A stretch of 64,000 nt of DNA. Origin: UBA1672 sp046542355. Lineage in GTDB: Bacteria; Pseudomonadota; Alphaproteobacteria; Micavibrionales; Micavibrionaceae. Positions 43,954 through 53,533 of this stretch are shown in pieces. The notes below the pieces were generated by a model that saw nothing but the letters and a program-made list of their open reading frames with translations, was not told the DNA's origin and did not search any database. The translations under genes were made by a program, and so were the position numbers. Within the stretch, counting starts at the first letter, position 1. The number at the start of each line of letters is the position of its first letter. Location: NCBI GenBank assembly GCA_046542355.1, contig JBKHBN010000001.1, positions 175,064 through 239,063 on the forward strand. The letters run 5' to 3'.

Positions 43954-46848
43954 CTAAAGGGTGAGCGCCTCATCAACCAGCGCCGCCTGCTCTTCCTGAT
44001 GACGCGACAAAAGTCCCGTTGCCGGAGAAGAAGACGCCGAACGCCCGACATATCGGGGACGCTGTGCCTGATGATCCAAAGAGGTCAAAACCCCCTCAAT
44101 GCGGCGATCAATATAACTCCAGGCTCCTTGGTTCTCAGGCTCCTCCTGACACCAGACAATATCCGCATTTTCAAATTGTTTAAACTCTTGTGCCAGCCTT
44201 TTCCCTGGGAAAGGATAAAGCTGCTCAACTCGAATAATAGCAACATCCTTAATTTCTCGCTCACGCCGCGCTTGCAAAAGGTCATAATAAATCTTGCCAC
44301 TGCAAACGACAACGCGCCTTATTTTCTCTGGCTGAATCAGATTCTCAGGCTCTATTTCCCCAAACACACGATGAAAGGACGTACCATCAACAAACGCCTC
44401 AAGAGGAGAAGTCACCAGTTTGTGCCGAAGTAATGATTTGGGCGTCATCACAACAAGAGGCTTGCGGAAATCACGGTGCATCTGACGGCGCAGAACATGA
44501 AAATAATTGGCCGGCGTCGTACAATTACAGATCTGCCAGTTATCATCCCCGCTAAGCTGCAAGAAACGCTCAAGACGCGCGGAAGAATGCTCTGGCCCCT
44601 GACCTTCAAAACCATGCGGCAAAAGCATAACCAAACCCGACATGCGAAGCCATTTGCTTTCAGCAGAAGATATAAACTGATCGATAATCACCTGCGCACC
44701 ATTGGCAAAATCGCCAAACTGCGCTTCCCAAATCGTCAGCGTATTAGGATCAGCAGTTGAATACCCGTATTCAAAACCAAGCACAGCAAGCTCCGAAAGC
44801 GGGCTATCATGAACTTCATAACGCGGCTGTCCCGACTTGATATGCTTAAGTGGAACGTACTTCCACTCATTTTCCTGATTATACCAGATCGCATGGCGCT
44901 GCGAAAATGTCCCGCGCCCGACATCCTGACCGGAAAAGCGCACCGCATAACCATCATTAAGCAAAGAACCAAACGCCATGAACTCCGCAGTGGCCCAGTC
45001 AAACCCATCCTCCGCTTCAAACATTTGCCGCCTGTTCTCGATAACACGCACAAGCTTTTTATTTAAAGGGAAATCCTCAGGCAAACGTGTAATCACCTTG
45101 CCTATTCGCTTAAGATCAACTTTATCTACGCCCGTACAACCGCGCCGCTCCTCCCCATAAGCCGCCTTCAATCCTTTCCATGCCTCTCCCATAAACTCTG
45201 AAGCATTAGGACGAAAACTCTTCACAGCCTCAAAAGACTCATCGAGCACCTGAATGAAATCATTTTCCATTCGCGTCACTTCGTCCTTGGTCACCACACC
45301 CTCGGCAATGAGTTGAGCCGCGTATTTGGTGCGCGCCGTATCATGATGAGCGATTTTCTGATACATAAGAGGCTGCGTAAATGCAGGTTCGTCCCCTTCA
45401 TTATGGCCGTGACGACGATAACAAAAAATATCAATAACGACATCTTTCCTGAATTTCTGGCGAAACTCAGTCGCCACACGCGCCACATGCACAACAGCCT
45501 CCGCATCATCGCCATTAACATGAAAAATCGGAGCATCAAGCATCTTGACCACATCAGTGCAATAAGGCCCAGAACGCGAGAACTTGGGCATCGTGGTAAA
45601 GCCGATCTGATTATTAATAACAATATGCACCGTCCCGCCAACGCGATATCCCGGAAGATCAGAGATCATAAGCGTTTCCGCAATAACCCCCTGCCCGGCA
45701 AAAGCAGCATCACCATGAAGCAAAAGCGGCATAACCTCTTTAGCCTCCATATCTTTGCGCCAGATTTGTCTTGCTCGCACTTTCCCGATAACAACCGGAT
45801 TCACGAATTCCAGATGTGAGGGATTGGCCATCAAAAACAAATGGACATTATTTCCATCAAAATCCCGATCACTGGACGCACCCAAATGATACTTCACATC
45901 ACCGGAACCAAGCGCATCAGTGGGCAGGGACGATTGCCCCTGAAATTCAGCAAAAATCGTTGTATAAGGCTTGCACATAACATTGGCCAGAACATTGAGC
46001 CGCCCGCGGTGAGCCATTCCCTTCAAGCCAAGCTGACCACCACGCTTCATAATCTGCTCGATCGCAGGAATCAGAGCCTCTCCCCCATCAACACCAAAAC
46101 GCTTTGTGCCCGGATGCTTTTTATGTAGATATGTTTCAAACCCCTCAGCCACCGTCAATCGCTCAAGAATAGCTCTCTTGCCGCGATGCGTAAACTCGGT
46201 TTTATTACGAATCTCTTCAATACGATCTTGTATCCACGCACGCTCCTTGGGGTCACTCAAATGCATGTATTCAACCCCGACCGTGCCGGTATAAATCTCC
46301 CTGAGCGCACCGATAATCTCGCGCAAGGTTCCACATTCCATCCCCAGCATACCGTCAATATAGATCGGGCGATCATAATCACGATCCGTAAAACCGTAAT
46401 ATTCCGGTGTAAGCTCAGGGTGAGATTTAGGCTGTTTCATCCCCAGCGGATCAAGATTGGCAAGAAAATGCCCTCGAAAACGATACGCACGAATAAGCAT
46501 CAACGCGCGAATAGAATCAAGCGCTGCCTGCCTTGCCTCTGTAGAACAGAAATGCCCCGCATCAGTAAGCACCGAATGCCGGTCTTCGGCTTCAACCACG
46601 ATACCGTCAGCCGCTTTTAAAGCCGCACTTCCAAACTTGCGTGCCTTTAGGGTATTTTCTTCAGGAGTCCAGCTTGCCCCCGACAGCTCTTTCAAAAAAG
46701 TAACCTCATTATCATTCAGTCCTTTGAAAAAACCATTCCAACTGGCATCAACATTAGCCGGATTTATAAGATATTGTGTATAAAGATGCGCTATGTATTC
46801 CGCATTTACGCCACTTATGAATGTCTCATCATATTTACTTTGCGCCAT
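43954..46848 (-). CDS. sucA: 2-oxoglutarate dehydrogenase E1
   Basis: A 964-residue thiamine-diphosphate enzyme decarboxylating 2-oxoglutarate and succinylating SucB lipoyl groups. The N-terminus binds E2 (SGVNAEYIAHLYTQYLINP). Other marks are the active-site region KRFGVDGGEALIPAIEQ, GMAHRGRLNVLANV, KYHLGASSDRDFDG, the ThDP motif around CYRRHGHNEGDEPAFTQP, the HAIWYNQENEWKYVPL segment, LPHGFEGQGPEHSSARLERFLQL and the C-terminal CQEEPENQGAW. Length is normal. Its gene lies between thiE (minus, downstream) and the duplicated unknown genes upstream. Confidence 0.98.
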   Translation of the reverse strand: MAQSKYDETFISGVNAEYIAHLYTQYLINPANVDASWNGFFKGLNDNEVTFLKELSGASWTPEENTLKARKFGSAALKAADGIVVEAEDRHSVLTDAGHFCSTEARQAALDSIRALMLIRAYRFRGHFLANLDPLGMKQPKSHPELTPEYYGFTDRDYDRPIYIDGMLGMECGTLREIIGALREIYTGTVGVEYMHLSDPKERAWIQDRIEEIRNKTEFTHRGKRAILERLTVAEGFETYLHKKHPGTKRFGVDGGEALIPAIEQIMKRGGQLGLKGMAHRGRLNVLANVMCKPYTTIFAEFQGQSSLPTDALGSGDVKYHLGASSDRDFDGNNVHLFLMANPSHLEFVNPVVIGKVRARQIWRKDMEAKEVMPLLLHGDAAFAGQGVIAETLMISDLPGYRVGGTVHIVINNQIGFTTMPKFSRSGPYCTDVVKMLDAPIFHVNGDDAEAVVHVARVATEFRQKFRKDVVIDIFCYRRHGHNEGDEPAFTQPLMYQKIAHHDTARTKYAAQLIAEGVVTKDEVTRMENDFIQVLDESFEAVKSFRPNASEFMGEAWKGLKAAYGEERRGCTGVDKVDLKRIGKVITRLPEDFPLNKKLVRVIENRRQMFEAEDGFDWATAEFMAFGSLLNDGYAVRFSGQDVGRGTFSQRHAIWYNQENEWKYVPLKHIKSGQPRYEVHDSPLSELAVLGFEYGYSTADPNTLTIWEAQFGDFANGAQVIIDQFISSAESKWLRMSGLVMLLPHGFEGQGPEHSSARLERFLQLSGDDNWQICNCTTPANYFHVLRRQMHRDFRKPLVVMTPKSLLRHKLVTSPLEAFVDGTSFHRVFGEIEPENLIQPEKIRRVVVCSGKIYYDLLQARREREIKDVAIIRVEQLYPFPGKRLAQEFKQFENADIVWCQEEPENQGAWSYIDRRIEGVLTSLDHQAQRPRYVGRSASSSPATGLLSRHQEEQAALVDEALTL

Positions 46849-46883
46849 AAAACACCCTATTTAAAAACAGTGTAATCACACTT

Positions 46884-47447
46884 TTATTCACTCAAAGCCC
46901 GCTTCATGGCCTGCGCAATACGTTCAATAGCCGAATCCTCCGCCGCACTTACATTCATCGGATGATGTGCATCTGCTCCGCCACCAGAAACAGCCTTGGA
47001 AATTTCTCCCATAATCCGGCCAAAAATTCCCGAACCGCTATTATCCTGCGCAGCCCCGTCTTCTCCAAACTCTCCATAAGCCCGCGCTACACTGGAAGCC
47101 ACATTCAGACACATTTTAACATACGCCTTCACATCCTCCGTACTTGCCTGGGTCCTTAACGTAGCAACAGCGCGTTCACACAACGGTTCAATATTAAAAA
47201 CCCCCTGCCCCCAGGCCTCCCACTTATCCTCAGACTCCAAGGTCGCACCCGCAATTTCCTGTACAACACTATTACCATCTTCGGCCTGCGCCTCCTCACG
47301 CAAAGCGGTCTTAAGAGCCTTCATCTCCAGCTCATCATCACGCTCACCATCCTCATCCTCGCTATAGCTAACATGCATACCGACACGATAGGGTAAACTG
47401 ATAATCAATTCAGCTTCTTCAGAAGTAAAAGATGAAAGTATCGTCAT
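46884..47447 (-). CDS. Unknown protein, paralog of the gene at 47489
   Basis: A 187-residue soluble protein. ATG 47447 has AGG upstream. It opens FTSEEAELIISLPYRVGMHVSYSEDEDGERDDELEMKAL, which matches the start of its upstream neighbour (SSEDRTLLASLPYRVG, then EAEMQAL). The second shared block is EPLCERAVATLRTQASTEDVKAYVKMCL, then VARAYGEFGED. The last 60 residues differ: Gly/Ser-rich here. No family is recognised. It lies 35 bases upstream of sucA on the same strand, so it is likely cotranscribed with the TCA genes. Confidence 0.75.
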   Translation of the reverse strand: MTILSSFTSEEAELIISLPYRVGMHVSYSEDEDGERDDELEMKALKTALREEAQAEDGNSVVQEIAGATLESEDKWEAWGQGVFNIEPLCERAVATLRTQASTEDVKAYVKMCLNVASSVARAYGEFGEDGAAQDNSGSGIFGRIMGEISKAVSGGGADAHHPMNVSAAEDSAIERIAQAMKRALSE

Positions 47448-47488
47448 AAAAAACCTGCCTTATATTTACAAAACATTAACAAAAAAAA

Positions 47489-48049
47489 CTATAAATACTC
47501 CATATCCAGTGCATACGCTATAGTCCGCAGTGCCTCACGCTCATCCAAGGATATATTAATAAACTGATCCCACTCCATAGCAACAATCCCCATCTTTGCC
47601 GCCTTAAAACGGCACTGCTTATAAGCAATATAAATTTTGATCTTCTCTACCACAGACGTCTCATCGCCATATTCACAAAAAGCAAGCGCCACTGACTCAC
47701 CCACTTCTATCAAACATCGCTTAAACGCACGTAGCTCCTTGGGATCAACAATACCATGCAAAAGATACACAGCCCGCCGACAATCATCTTCAATCGTATG
47801 AAGATCAGCAGACCACACTGGCCACTCATCTTTTCTGGCAACAGTATCACTAATAATATACTGCGCCGTTTCTGCCCCAAAGACTTCCTGCGCATAAGCA
47901 GTTATCATATTGGCTAAAGCCTGCATTTCCGCTTCATCGGAATCATCCCCTCCGGAGAGATCACTCTGACTAATATAAAGCCCCACACGATAGGGCAGAC
48001 TGGCTAACAAGGTACGATCCTCAGAGGATAACTGATCTAGAAATGACAT
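47489..48049 (-). CDS. Unknown protein, paralog of the gene at 46884
   Basis: A 186-residue protein. ATG 48049 is taken because AGGAG stands 6 bases upstream; the longer frame to 48073 would start before it. MSFLDQLSSEDRTLLASLPYRVGLYIS aligns with the opening of the gene at 46884, and EDDCRRAVYLLHGIVDPKELRAFKRCLIEVGESVALAFCEYGDE with its second block. The C-terminal part (KIKIYIAYKQCRFKAAKMG, then LDEREALRTIAYALDMEYL) is specific to this copy. The pair is a tandem duplication that has diverged, inside the suc gene cluster. Function unknown. Confidence 0.75.
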   Translation of the reverse strand: MSFLDQLSSEDRTLLASLPYRVGLYISQSDLSGGDDSDEAEMQALANMITAYAQEVFGAETAQYIISDTVARKDEWPVWSADLHTIEDDCRRAVYLLHGIVDPKELRAFKRCLIEVGESVALAFCEYGDETSVVEKIKIYIAYKQCRFKAAKMGIVAMEWDQFINISLDEREALRTIAYALDMEYL

Positions 48050-48078
48050 AAAAACTCCTGCAAAGCTTAACACACATC

Positions 48079-48110
48079 ATGGGCAATCATATACATGGGC
48101 AATCATATAC
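48079..48110. repeat. Perfect 16-bp tandem duplication
   Basis: ATGGGCAATCATATAC occurs twice back to back at 48079-48094 and 48095-48110, in the short gap between the unknown genes at 47489 and 48149. It looks like a recent duplication or slippage event. Confidence 0.85.
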
Positions 48111-48148
48111 GCAAAAAACATACAGCTCAAAGGCTTTCTGCACAAAAG

Positions 48149-49078
48149 CTAACCACGATCGCCATACATATCACTATGCGAACCTGGTACGGCAACCTCC
48201 TCAACAATCTCAAATTCCAGAACATCACACATATCCATTAGCGTAAAGCCCTCAGAAGGATCTAGACTGCGGATGAAATCGGTAACACCTTCGGGCACCA
48301 CCTCATAATCCAGTATGAACGCATCAGCAAAATTCTTCTGCGAATATTGATCTATCAACAGCCTAACCTGATCAAAATCAACAATGCAAAATTCAGACTT
48401 TTCTTCCGTATTACCCAAAAGCGCTGCGCCGTCCTCACCCCTGACAAAAATAACCAGATCAACCCAGGGAACAGCAATCCCTCGATCCTCTCGCCATACA
48501 ACAGCAGTCAAATCAGAGCCCTCATACTCAACTGGCAAAATGCAGGGGATCTGGATATGTTCACCAAGTTCATTACGCAGACGTTCGATATTATAGTTCC
48601 ACTCCCATACCCCCCTTATAGTGTCATAAGGCATAACAGGCATATCAAGCACGTCTGCCCCCAACGAGGCCATATACTCATAAACAGCATCAATATTAAA
48701 CCGCATCCAGCTATCAAACATCGCCTTGTCATCCAGAGGTTTTTGTATAAAGCTTTTGCCCAACTGCGGATCATAAACAACAAAATCATGATTTTGAACC
48801 AGATCATAAAGCTCATAAAGCGCTTCAACGAAAAAGAAAGTCGGCTGACAATATTCCACAGACAGCATAATCTGATACACACCATCTGGCTGCACTGAAG
48901 GCTTATCATCTCCGCTTTCATGGCAATAGGAAAAGCAAAACCCTACACCTGTATCTTCATTCTCATAAAGAACCTGCTTGCCATCAACGCGGTATTTATT
49001 TCGTTTCGAGAAGAAATCAAGAAAATCATCCAAAGACAGATCGCCTTGCTCGCGCCGCAAAAACACTTCATAGGCCAT
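48149..49078 (-). CDS. Unknown protein
   Basis: A 309-residue, strongly acidic, soluble protein. The start at ATG 49078 has no clear ribosome site, so a different start is possible. Segments such as VDGKQVLYENEDTGVGFCFSY, GVYQIMLSVEYCQPTFFFVEALYELYDLV, WEWNYNIERLRNELGEHIQIPCILPVEY and CIVDFDQVRLLIDQY suggest an alpha-beta fold. No family is recognised. A possible parallel is the class of small immunity-like proteins that bind partners through acidic surfaces, but nothing here proves it. It stands 37 bases after sucD and just before the duplicated gene pair. Confidence 0.65.
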   Translation of the reverse strand: MAYEVFLRREQGDLSLDDFLDFFSKRNKYRVDGKQVLYENEDTGVGFCFSYCHESGDDKPSVQPDGVYQIMLSVEYCQPTFFFVEALYELYDLVQNHDFVVYDPQLGKSFIQKPLDDKAMFDSWMRFNIDAVYEYMASLGADVLDMPVMPYDTIRGVWEWNYNIERLRNELGEHIQIPCILPVEYEGSDLTAVVWREDRGIAVPWVDLVIFVRGEDGAALLGNTEEKSEFCIVDFDQVRLLIDQYSQKNFADAFILDYEVVPEGVTDFIRSLDPSEGFTLMDMCDVLEFEIVEEVAVPGSHSDMYGDRG

Positions 49079-49115
49079 AGCTGAAAAAGACCCCTTCTCA
49101 CTACGCTAAGGCCGC

Positions 49116-49991
49116 TTATGCAGCCAACGCTTTCACAACGGCTTCACCCAGACCCGCCGGACTTTCAGAGACAACAAAACCGGCAGCGCGCATTGCTTCC
49201 ATCTTTGCAGGCGCTGTGTCATCCCCGCCTGAGATAATCGCACCGGCATGCCCCATACGCTTGCCCGGAGGAGCCGTCGCTCCGGCTATAAATCCGGCAA
49301 TCGGTTTCTTGTTCTTCAGTGATTTATAAAAATCGCACGCCTCAACCTCAGCAGAGCCGCCAATTTCACCAATCATCAAAATCGCTTCCGTCTCCGGATC
49401 ATCCATAAACAGCTCAATACAATCAACAAAATTCATACCCTGCACAGGATCACCGCCTATCCCGATACAGGTAGACTGCCCCAGACCAACGCCAGCCGTC
49501 TGCGCCACAGCCTCATAGGTCAACGTGCCCGAACGCGATATAATCCCGACCTTGCCGCGCGTGTGAATATGCCCCGGCATAATCCCGATCTTGCACTCAT
49601 CAGGTGTAATAACGCCCGGACAGTTCGGCCCCACAAGCCGCGTCTTGGAGCCTTGCAAAGCCCGCTTAACCGTAACCATATCCAAAACGGGAATCCCTTC
49701 CGTGATACAAATCACCAGCTCTATTCCCGCATCAATCGCCTCGAGAATAGAATCTGCAGCAAAAGGCGGCGGAACATAAATAACCGACGCATTCGCCCCA
49801 GTGCGCGCCCTGGCCTCATCAACCGTATCAAATACAGGTAACCCAAGATGCTCTTGCCCGCCTTTGCCCGGCGTAACACCGCCCACCATCTGCGTGCCAT
49901 AGGCAATCGCCTGCTCGGAATGAAACGTCCCTTGCGATCCGGTAAATCCCTGACAAATAACTTTTGTGTCTTTATTAACTAAAACTGACAT
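49116..49991 (-). CDS. sucD: Succinyl-CoA synthetase subunit alpha
   Basis: A 291-residue CoA-binding subunit that carries the phospho-histidine. Marks are VICQGFTGSQGTFHSEQAIAYGTQMVGGV, then GIELVICITEGIPVLDMV, GPNCPGVITPDECKIGIMPGHIH, GRSGTLTYEAV and the phosphorylated His in GHAGAIISGG near residue 248. GTAAGAG precedes ATG 49991. It lies 5 bases after sucC, as usual. Confidence 0.97.
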   Translation of the reverse strand: MSVLVNKDTKVICQGFTGSQGTFHSEQAIAYGTQMVGGVTPGKGGQEHLGLPVFDTVDEARARTGANASVIYVPPPFAADSILEAIDAGIELVICITEGIPVLDMVTVKRALQGSKTRLVGPNCPGVITPDECKIGIMPGHIHTRGKVGIISRSGTLTYEAVAQTAGVGLGQSTCIGIGGDPVQGMNFVDCIELFMDDPETEAILMIGEIGGSAEVEACDFYKSLKNKKPIAGFIAGATAPPGKRMGHAGAIISGGDDTAPAKMEAMRAAGFVVSESPAGLGEAVVKALAA

Positions 49992-49996
49992 ATCTC

Positions 49997-51199
49997 TTAC
50001 GCCGCCTCCTCATGCTTCTTCGTGGCTTCAACAACTTTCTGCGCCGCATCTTCCAGATTATCAGCGGATATAATCGGCAAACCCGACTCAGCCATCAACG
50101 CCTTGCCCTTTTCAACATTTGTCCCTTCCAGACGCACAACCAGCGGCACAGAAAGATTAACCTCACGCGCCGCTGCAATCACACCTTGCGCAATAATATC
50201 GCACTTCATGATGCCGCCAAAAATATTCACCAATATGCCTTTCACATTCGGGTCAGATAAAATAATCTTAAACGCCACCGTCACGCGCTCAGCCGTCGCC
50301 CCTCCGCCAACATCCAGAAAATTCGCAGGCTCCCCGCCATGCAGCTTGATAATATCCATCGTTGACATCGCCAGACCGGCTCCATTGACCATACAGCCAA
50401 TATTTCCATCAAGGCGCACGTAGGAAAGATCATGATTCGCCGCGATTTTTTCATTCTCGTCTTCCTCACTCTCATCACGCATCGCATAGACATCCGGCTG
50501 ACGATACAGCGCATTGGAATCGAAATTCATTTTCGCATCCAAAGCCATCACCTCATCTCCGGCCAAGATCATGGGATTGATCTCCACAATCGAGGCATCC
50601 AGCTCAGCAAAAGCCTTATACAGATTCGTAAAAAACGCCACCGCGCTCTTAACCTGCGCCCCTTTCAGCCCAAGACCAAAAGCAAGCTTGCGGCAATGAT
50701 AACCTGAAACACCCACAGCCGGATCAACAGCCACCTTAATAATCTTCTCGGGCGTTTCCTCGGCGACTTCCTCAATATCAACGCCGCCTTCCGTAGACAC
50801 CATAAAGATGATTCGGCTAGTAGCGCGATCCAGCACAACCGAGCAATAATATTCCTTCTCAATATCAACGCCTTGCGTCACATAAAGGCGCTGCACCTCT
50901 TTACCTTCTGCCCCCGTTTGTTTGGTCACAAGCACCTTGCCTAGCATAGCCTCAGCCGCATCGCGCACTTCATCAAGCGTTTTACAAAGCCGCACGCCGC
51001 CCTTGCCTTCAGGGTTATCAGTAAAATGCCCCGCGCCGCGCCCGCCTGCATGGATTTGCGCCTTGACAACATAAAGATCTGTATCAAGAGATCGCGCAAC
51101 CTCCACAGCGTCCTCAACACTCATTGCTGCTTTGCCCGGCGGCACAGCCACACCATATTTTTCAAGCAGAGCCTTGGCCTGATATTCATGAATATTCAT
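49997..51199 (-). CDS. sucC: Succinyl-CoA synthetase subunit beta
   Basis: A 400-residue ATP-grasp subunit. It opens MNIHEYQAKALLEKYGV. Other marks are KAQIHAGGRGAGHF, MVSTEGGVDIEEVAEETPEKI, the Mg/nucleotide site EINPMILAGDEVMALDAKMNFD and GAGLAMSTMDIIKLHGGEPANFLDVGGGA, then VNIFGGIMKCDIIAQGVI. Together with SucD it makes ATP or GTP from succinyl-CoA. It is the upstream member of the pair, with the divergent coiled-coil gene about 330 bases away. Confidence 0.97.
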   Translation of the reverse strand: MNIHEYQAKALLEKYGVAVPPGKAAMSVEDAVEVARSLDTDLYVVKAQIHAGGRGAGHFTDNPEGKGGVRLCKTLDEVRDAAEAMLGKVLVTKQTGAEGKEVQRLYVTQGVDIEKEYYCSVVLDRATSRIIFMVSTEGGVDIEEVAEETPEKIIKVAVDPAVGVSGYHCRKLAFGLGLKGAQVKSAVAFFTNLYKAFAELDASIVEINPMILAGDEVMALDAKMNFDSNALYRQPDVYAMRDESEEDENEKIAANHDLSYVRLDGNIGCMVNGAGLAMSTMDIIKLHGGEPANFLDVGGGATAERVTVAFKIILSDPNVKGILVNIFGGIMKCDIIAQGVIAAAREVNLSVPLVVRLEGTNVEKGKALMAESGLPIISADNLEDAAQKVVEATKKHEEAA

Positions 51200-51529
51200 T
51201 GTTTTAGATAAATCCCCTTAGATAACAAATAACTCTAAACCAAAGTTGTGTTTAACATTCCCCATGCTTTTTGAAAACCTCAAAGTCAAAAACAAGGCAA
51301 ACCTATGAACACCCCCCACAACCTTATGAAAAACAAAACCGAAAAAAGCAGTAATCTTTGACAAAACCGCCCAAAATAGCCTAGAATAATGCTATGCGTC
51401 ATGCTTGCTGCTTACTTGCGCTTTTAAGGATGTAATTTGAAGAATGAAGCAGCAAAAAACAAGACAAAACAGAAGGTTAAAGGGGTGCCGTCATCTTGAT
51501 TCGGCAAAAAAATAAAGAAGGATAAAAAT
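51200..51529. other. Divergent promoter region, sucC versus coiled-coil gene
   Basis: 330 bases with no gene. It holds the plus-strand promoter at 51358 and, on the same strand nearer the start codon, TGCCG and CGGCA arms around 51486-51506 that could form a leader hairpin followed by A's. No promoter for sucC was pinned down. Confidence 0.5.
51358..51387 (+). promoter_or_regulatory. Sigma-70-type promoter (TTGACA, 18 bases, TAGAAT)
   Basis: TTGACA at 51358-51363 and TAGAAT at 51382-51387, 18 bases apart, about 140 bases before the coiled-coil gene. The same boxes and spacing recur before the lysozyme gene at 53420. Confidence 0.6.
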
Positions 51530-53401
51530 ATGGCGGAAAACGAAAAGGAAAAACCAGAGAACACAGCCCCCGAAACAGTCAAAATGAACGCGAGCGACTT
51601 TGGTGATCCAGAGAACACAGAATTTTCATCAGACGCTGGCCGTGATCAGGCAACCCACACCACCCCTGCAACTAATGCTGAAAGTATCGTTGCAGGACCG
51701 GATCTCCAAGCCCTTCAAACCGATCAGCTAAAAGGCGCTGAATTCGGAAGAATGGGCGGCGTCATGGCAAACAATTCCGATGGGGCCGACCACGACACAC
51801 CAGAAAAAAGGGAAAGAAGAAAAGCAGAAGCACAAGCAACACTCGCCCTCGCCCAACAGCAGCAAGCAGCCCAGATAGCCGCCATTGATGAACAACTGGA
51901 AGATTTCTTTGCTGATATTGATTCCCCAGAGGCCAAATTGAAAAACGACCTCGTCTTGGCAAAAAGCCATGAGGCCGTAGATAGACTGGATACTGCCACC
52001 TCTGAGACAATTAGCTGCCAAACGGACAGAGAGGCTGAACTGCAAGCGGCCTTTGAAGAATTAGAAAAACGTCAAGCATCCGGCGCATCTGCAGAGGAAC
52101 TCGCCGCCCTAGAGGCAAAAATAGACCAGATGACAGACAACCTCTTTGAACAAGATGAATTCGTTAAAACAACCGAAGAATACACAACAGGAATAAAAGA
52201 AGCGCAAGCAGAACTGGAAGCTCAGCAGGAATCTCTGACACAACAAATTGCTGAACTCCAGGCTCAGAGAGATGCGCTCGAACCCAACGGCGATGAAGAA
52301 ACTGCAAATAAGATCAAAGCAATGGAAGCCCAGCTTGAAGAGCTCAAAACTCAACAGCAGGACATCACAACAGCACAACAAGATTTACAAGAAAAAGCCG
52401 AAAACGTAGAAAACGTGGCACATCTAGCAGAAGTAAATAACGCCGTTTATGCTGATCCTGAAGCATCTTTGAATGAAAAAGTACGAACAACAACCTCCGC
52501 AACCATTTTCGCAAAAGCTGGAATCGGACAACAAGACATGGAAGGAAATGCTGCAGTACCTCACGAAACAACCGCACAAAGAGCAGAATTCGAAGCTGAG
52601 TACGCTAGAGACAAGGCTGAAACAGGCTCTGTCTTAAGTATGGTCGAAGATCAGGCAGAAATGGCCGCCCTACAACAAAAAGTTGACAACACCACCACAA
52701 CAACAGAAGACACAACCGCCCCTCCAACGCTTAAGATGGATGAAACAGTCATGGAGGCATCACAAAGAGTCGTGTCTCTTGCCGAAGGCGGGCAGCTATC
52801 GGCCACTGAACTGGACGCAGCGCTTGATGATATGGATCTCTCGCCGGAAGAACGAGCCAGAGTCGAGGAATCACTTGCAAGAAGCGGTATTGATGTTGTC
52901 CAGCCGGAAGACCCCGGCATGACGGTAACAATGACAGGAAATGACGCAACCATGGAAGTCGCTCAAAGCGCTCCGGCTCCGTCTACCCCGCAGCAAGCAT
53001 CTGCTTTTGGCTTTATCCAATTCAAAAGGGATCCTATCGAGGTCACAACACCGGACAAAGCCACACAAAGAACCAATGGCATAGCAACCACTACTTATGC
53101 CTCTTTCGCAGACAGCGCGGAATTCGCAGCCACAAATCCTAAAGGAGAAACACCCTCCTACGCGACGCCGGTTAACAATAACGAAGCAGCAGCCAATGCC
53201 CTGACTGTAGCCAATGCATACGACAAAAGCGCCACCGGTCAAGGCACAGGCGACAGCGGAGGCGGCGCAGGGCACGATCAGGAAAATCTCCTGCAAAAAC
53301 TTGCCATGCAACACGCAGAACAAAGAAACGCAATGCAAAACCAGCAAATGAATATTGACCCCAATGGTCTGGAAGAGGGGCCAGGGCCTCGTGCCGTGTA
53401 A
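51530..53401 (+). CDS. Large Gln/Glu/Ala-rich coiled-coil protein
   Basis: A 623-residue protein, not recognised. ATG 51530 has AAGGA upstream. There is no signal peptide and no membrane segment. Residues 85-300 are predominantly coiled coil (LALAQQQQAAQIAAIDEQLEDFF, AELEAQQESLTQQIAELQAQRDALE, AQQDLQEKAENVENVAHLAEV). The rest is Thr/Pro/Ala-rich and probably loosely folded, with a Gly-rich patch near the end (TGQGTGDSGGGAGHDQ) and a Gln/Met tail. The next gene encodes a lysozyme-like protein from a promoter of identical layout. A structural or secreted partner of that enzyme is possible but unproven. Confidence 0.7.
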   Translation: MAENEKEKPENTAPETVKMNASDFGDPENTEFSSDAGRDQATHTTPATNAESIVAGPDLQALQTDQLKGAEFGRMGGVMANNSDGADHDTPEKRERRKAEAQATLALAQQQQAAQIAAIDEQLEDFFADIDSPEAKLKNDLVLAKSHEAVDRLDTATSETISCQTDREAELQAAFEELEKRQASGASAEELAALEAKIDQMTDNLFEQDEFVKTTEEYTTGIKEAQAELEAQQESLTQQIAELQAQRDALEPNGDEETANKIKAMEAQLEELKTQQQDITTAQQDLQEKAENVENVAHLAEVNNAVYADPEASLNEKVRTTTSATIFAKAGIGQQDMEGNAAVPHETTAQRAEFEAEYARDKAETGSVLSMVEDQAEMAALQQKVDNTTTTTEDTTAPPTLKMDETVMEASQRVVSLAEGGQLSATELDAALDDMDLSPEERARVEESLARSGIDVVQPEDPGMTVTMTGNDATMEVAQSAPAPSTPQQASAFGFIQFKRDPIEVTTPDKATQRTNGIATTTYASFADSAEFAATNPKGETPSYATPVNNNEAAANALTVANAYDKSATGQGTGDSGGGAGHDQENLLQKLAMQHAEQRNAMQNQQMNIDPNGLEEGPGPRAV

Positions 53402-53419
53402 CTGAAACACGCCAAAAAT

Positions 53420-53449
53420 TTGACAAGTACGCGTTAATTCATGTAGAAT
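53420..53449 (+). promoter_or_regulatory. Sigma-70-type promoter (TTGACA, 18 bases, TAGAAT)
   Basis: TTGACA at 53420-53425 and TAGAAT at 53444-53449, 18 bases apart, about 85 bases before the lysozyme gene. It has the same hexamers and spacing as the promoter at 51358. Confidence 0.6.
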
Positions 53450-53533
53450 TTGCGTACATAGCTATATTAAAAAGCGGAATAATAAAAAAAGGCAAAAGCC
53501 TTACAAAAACTTAAACAGGGTGAAAACAGGAAT

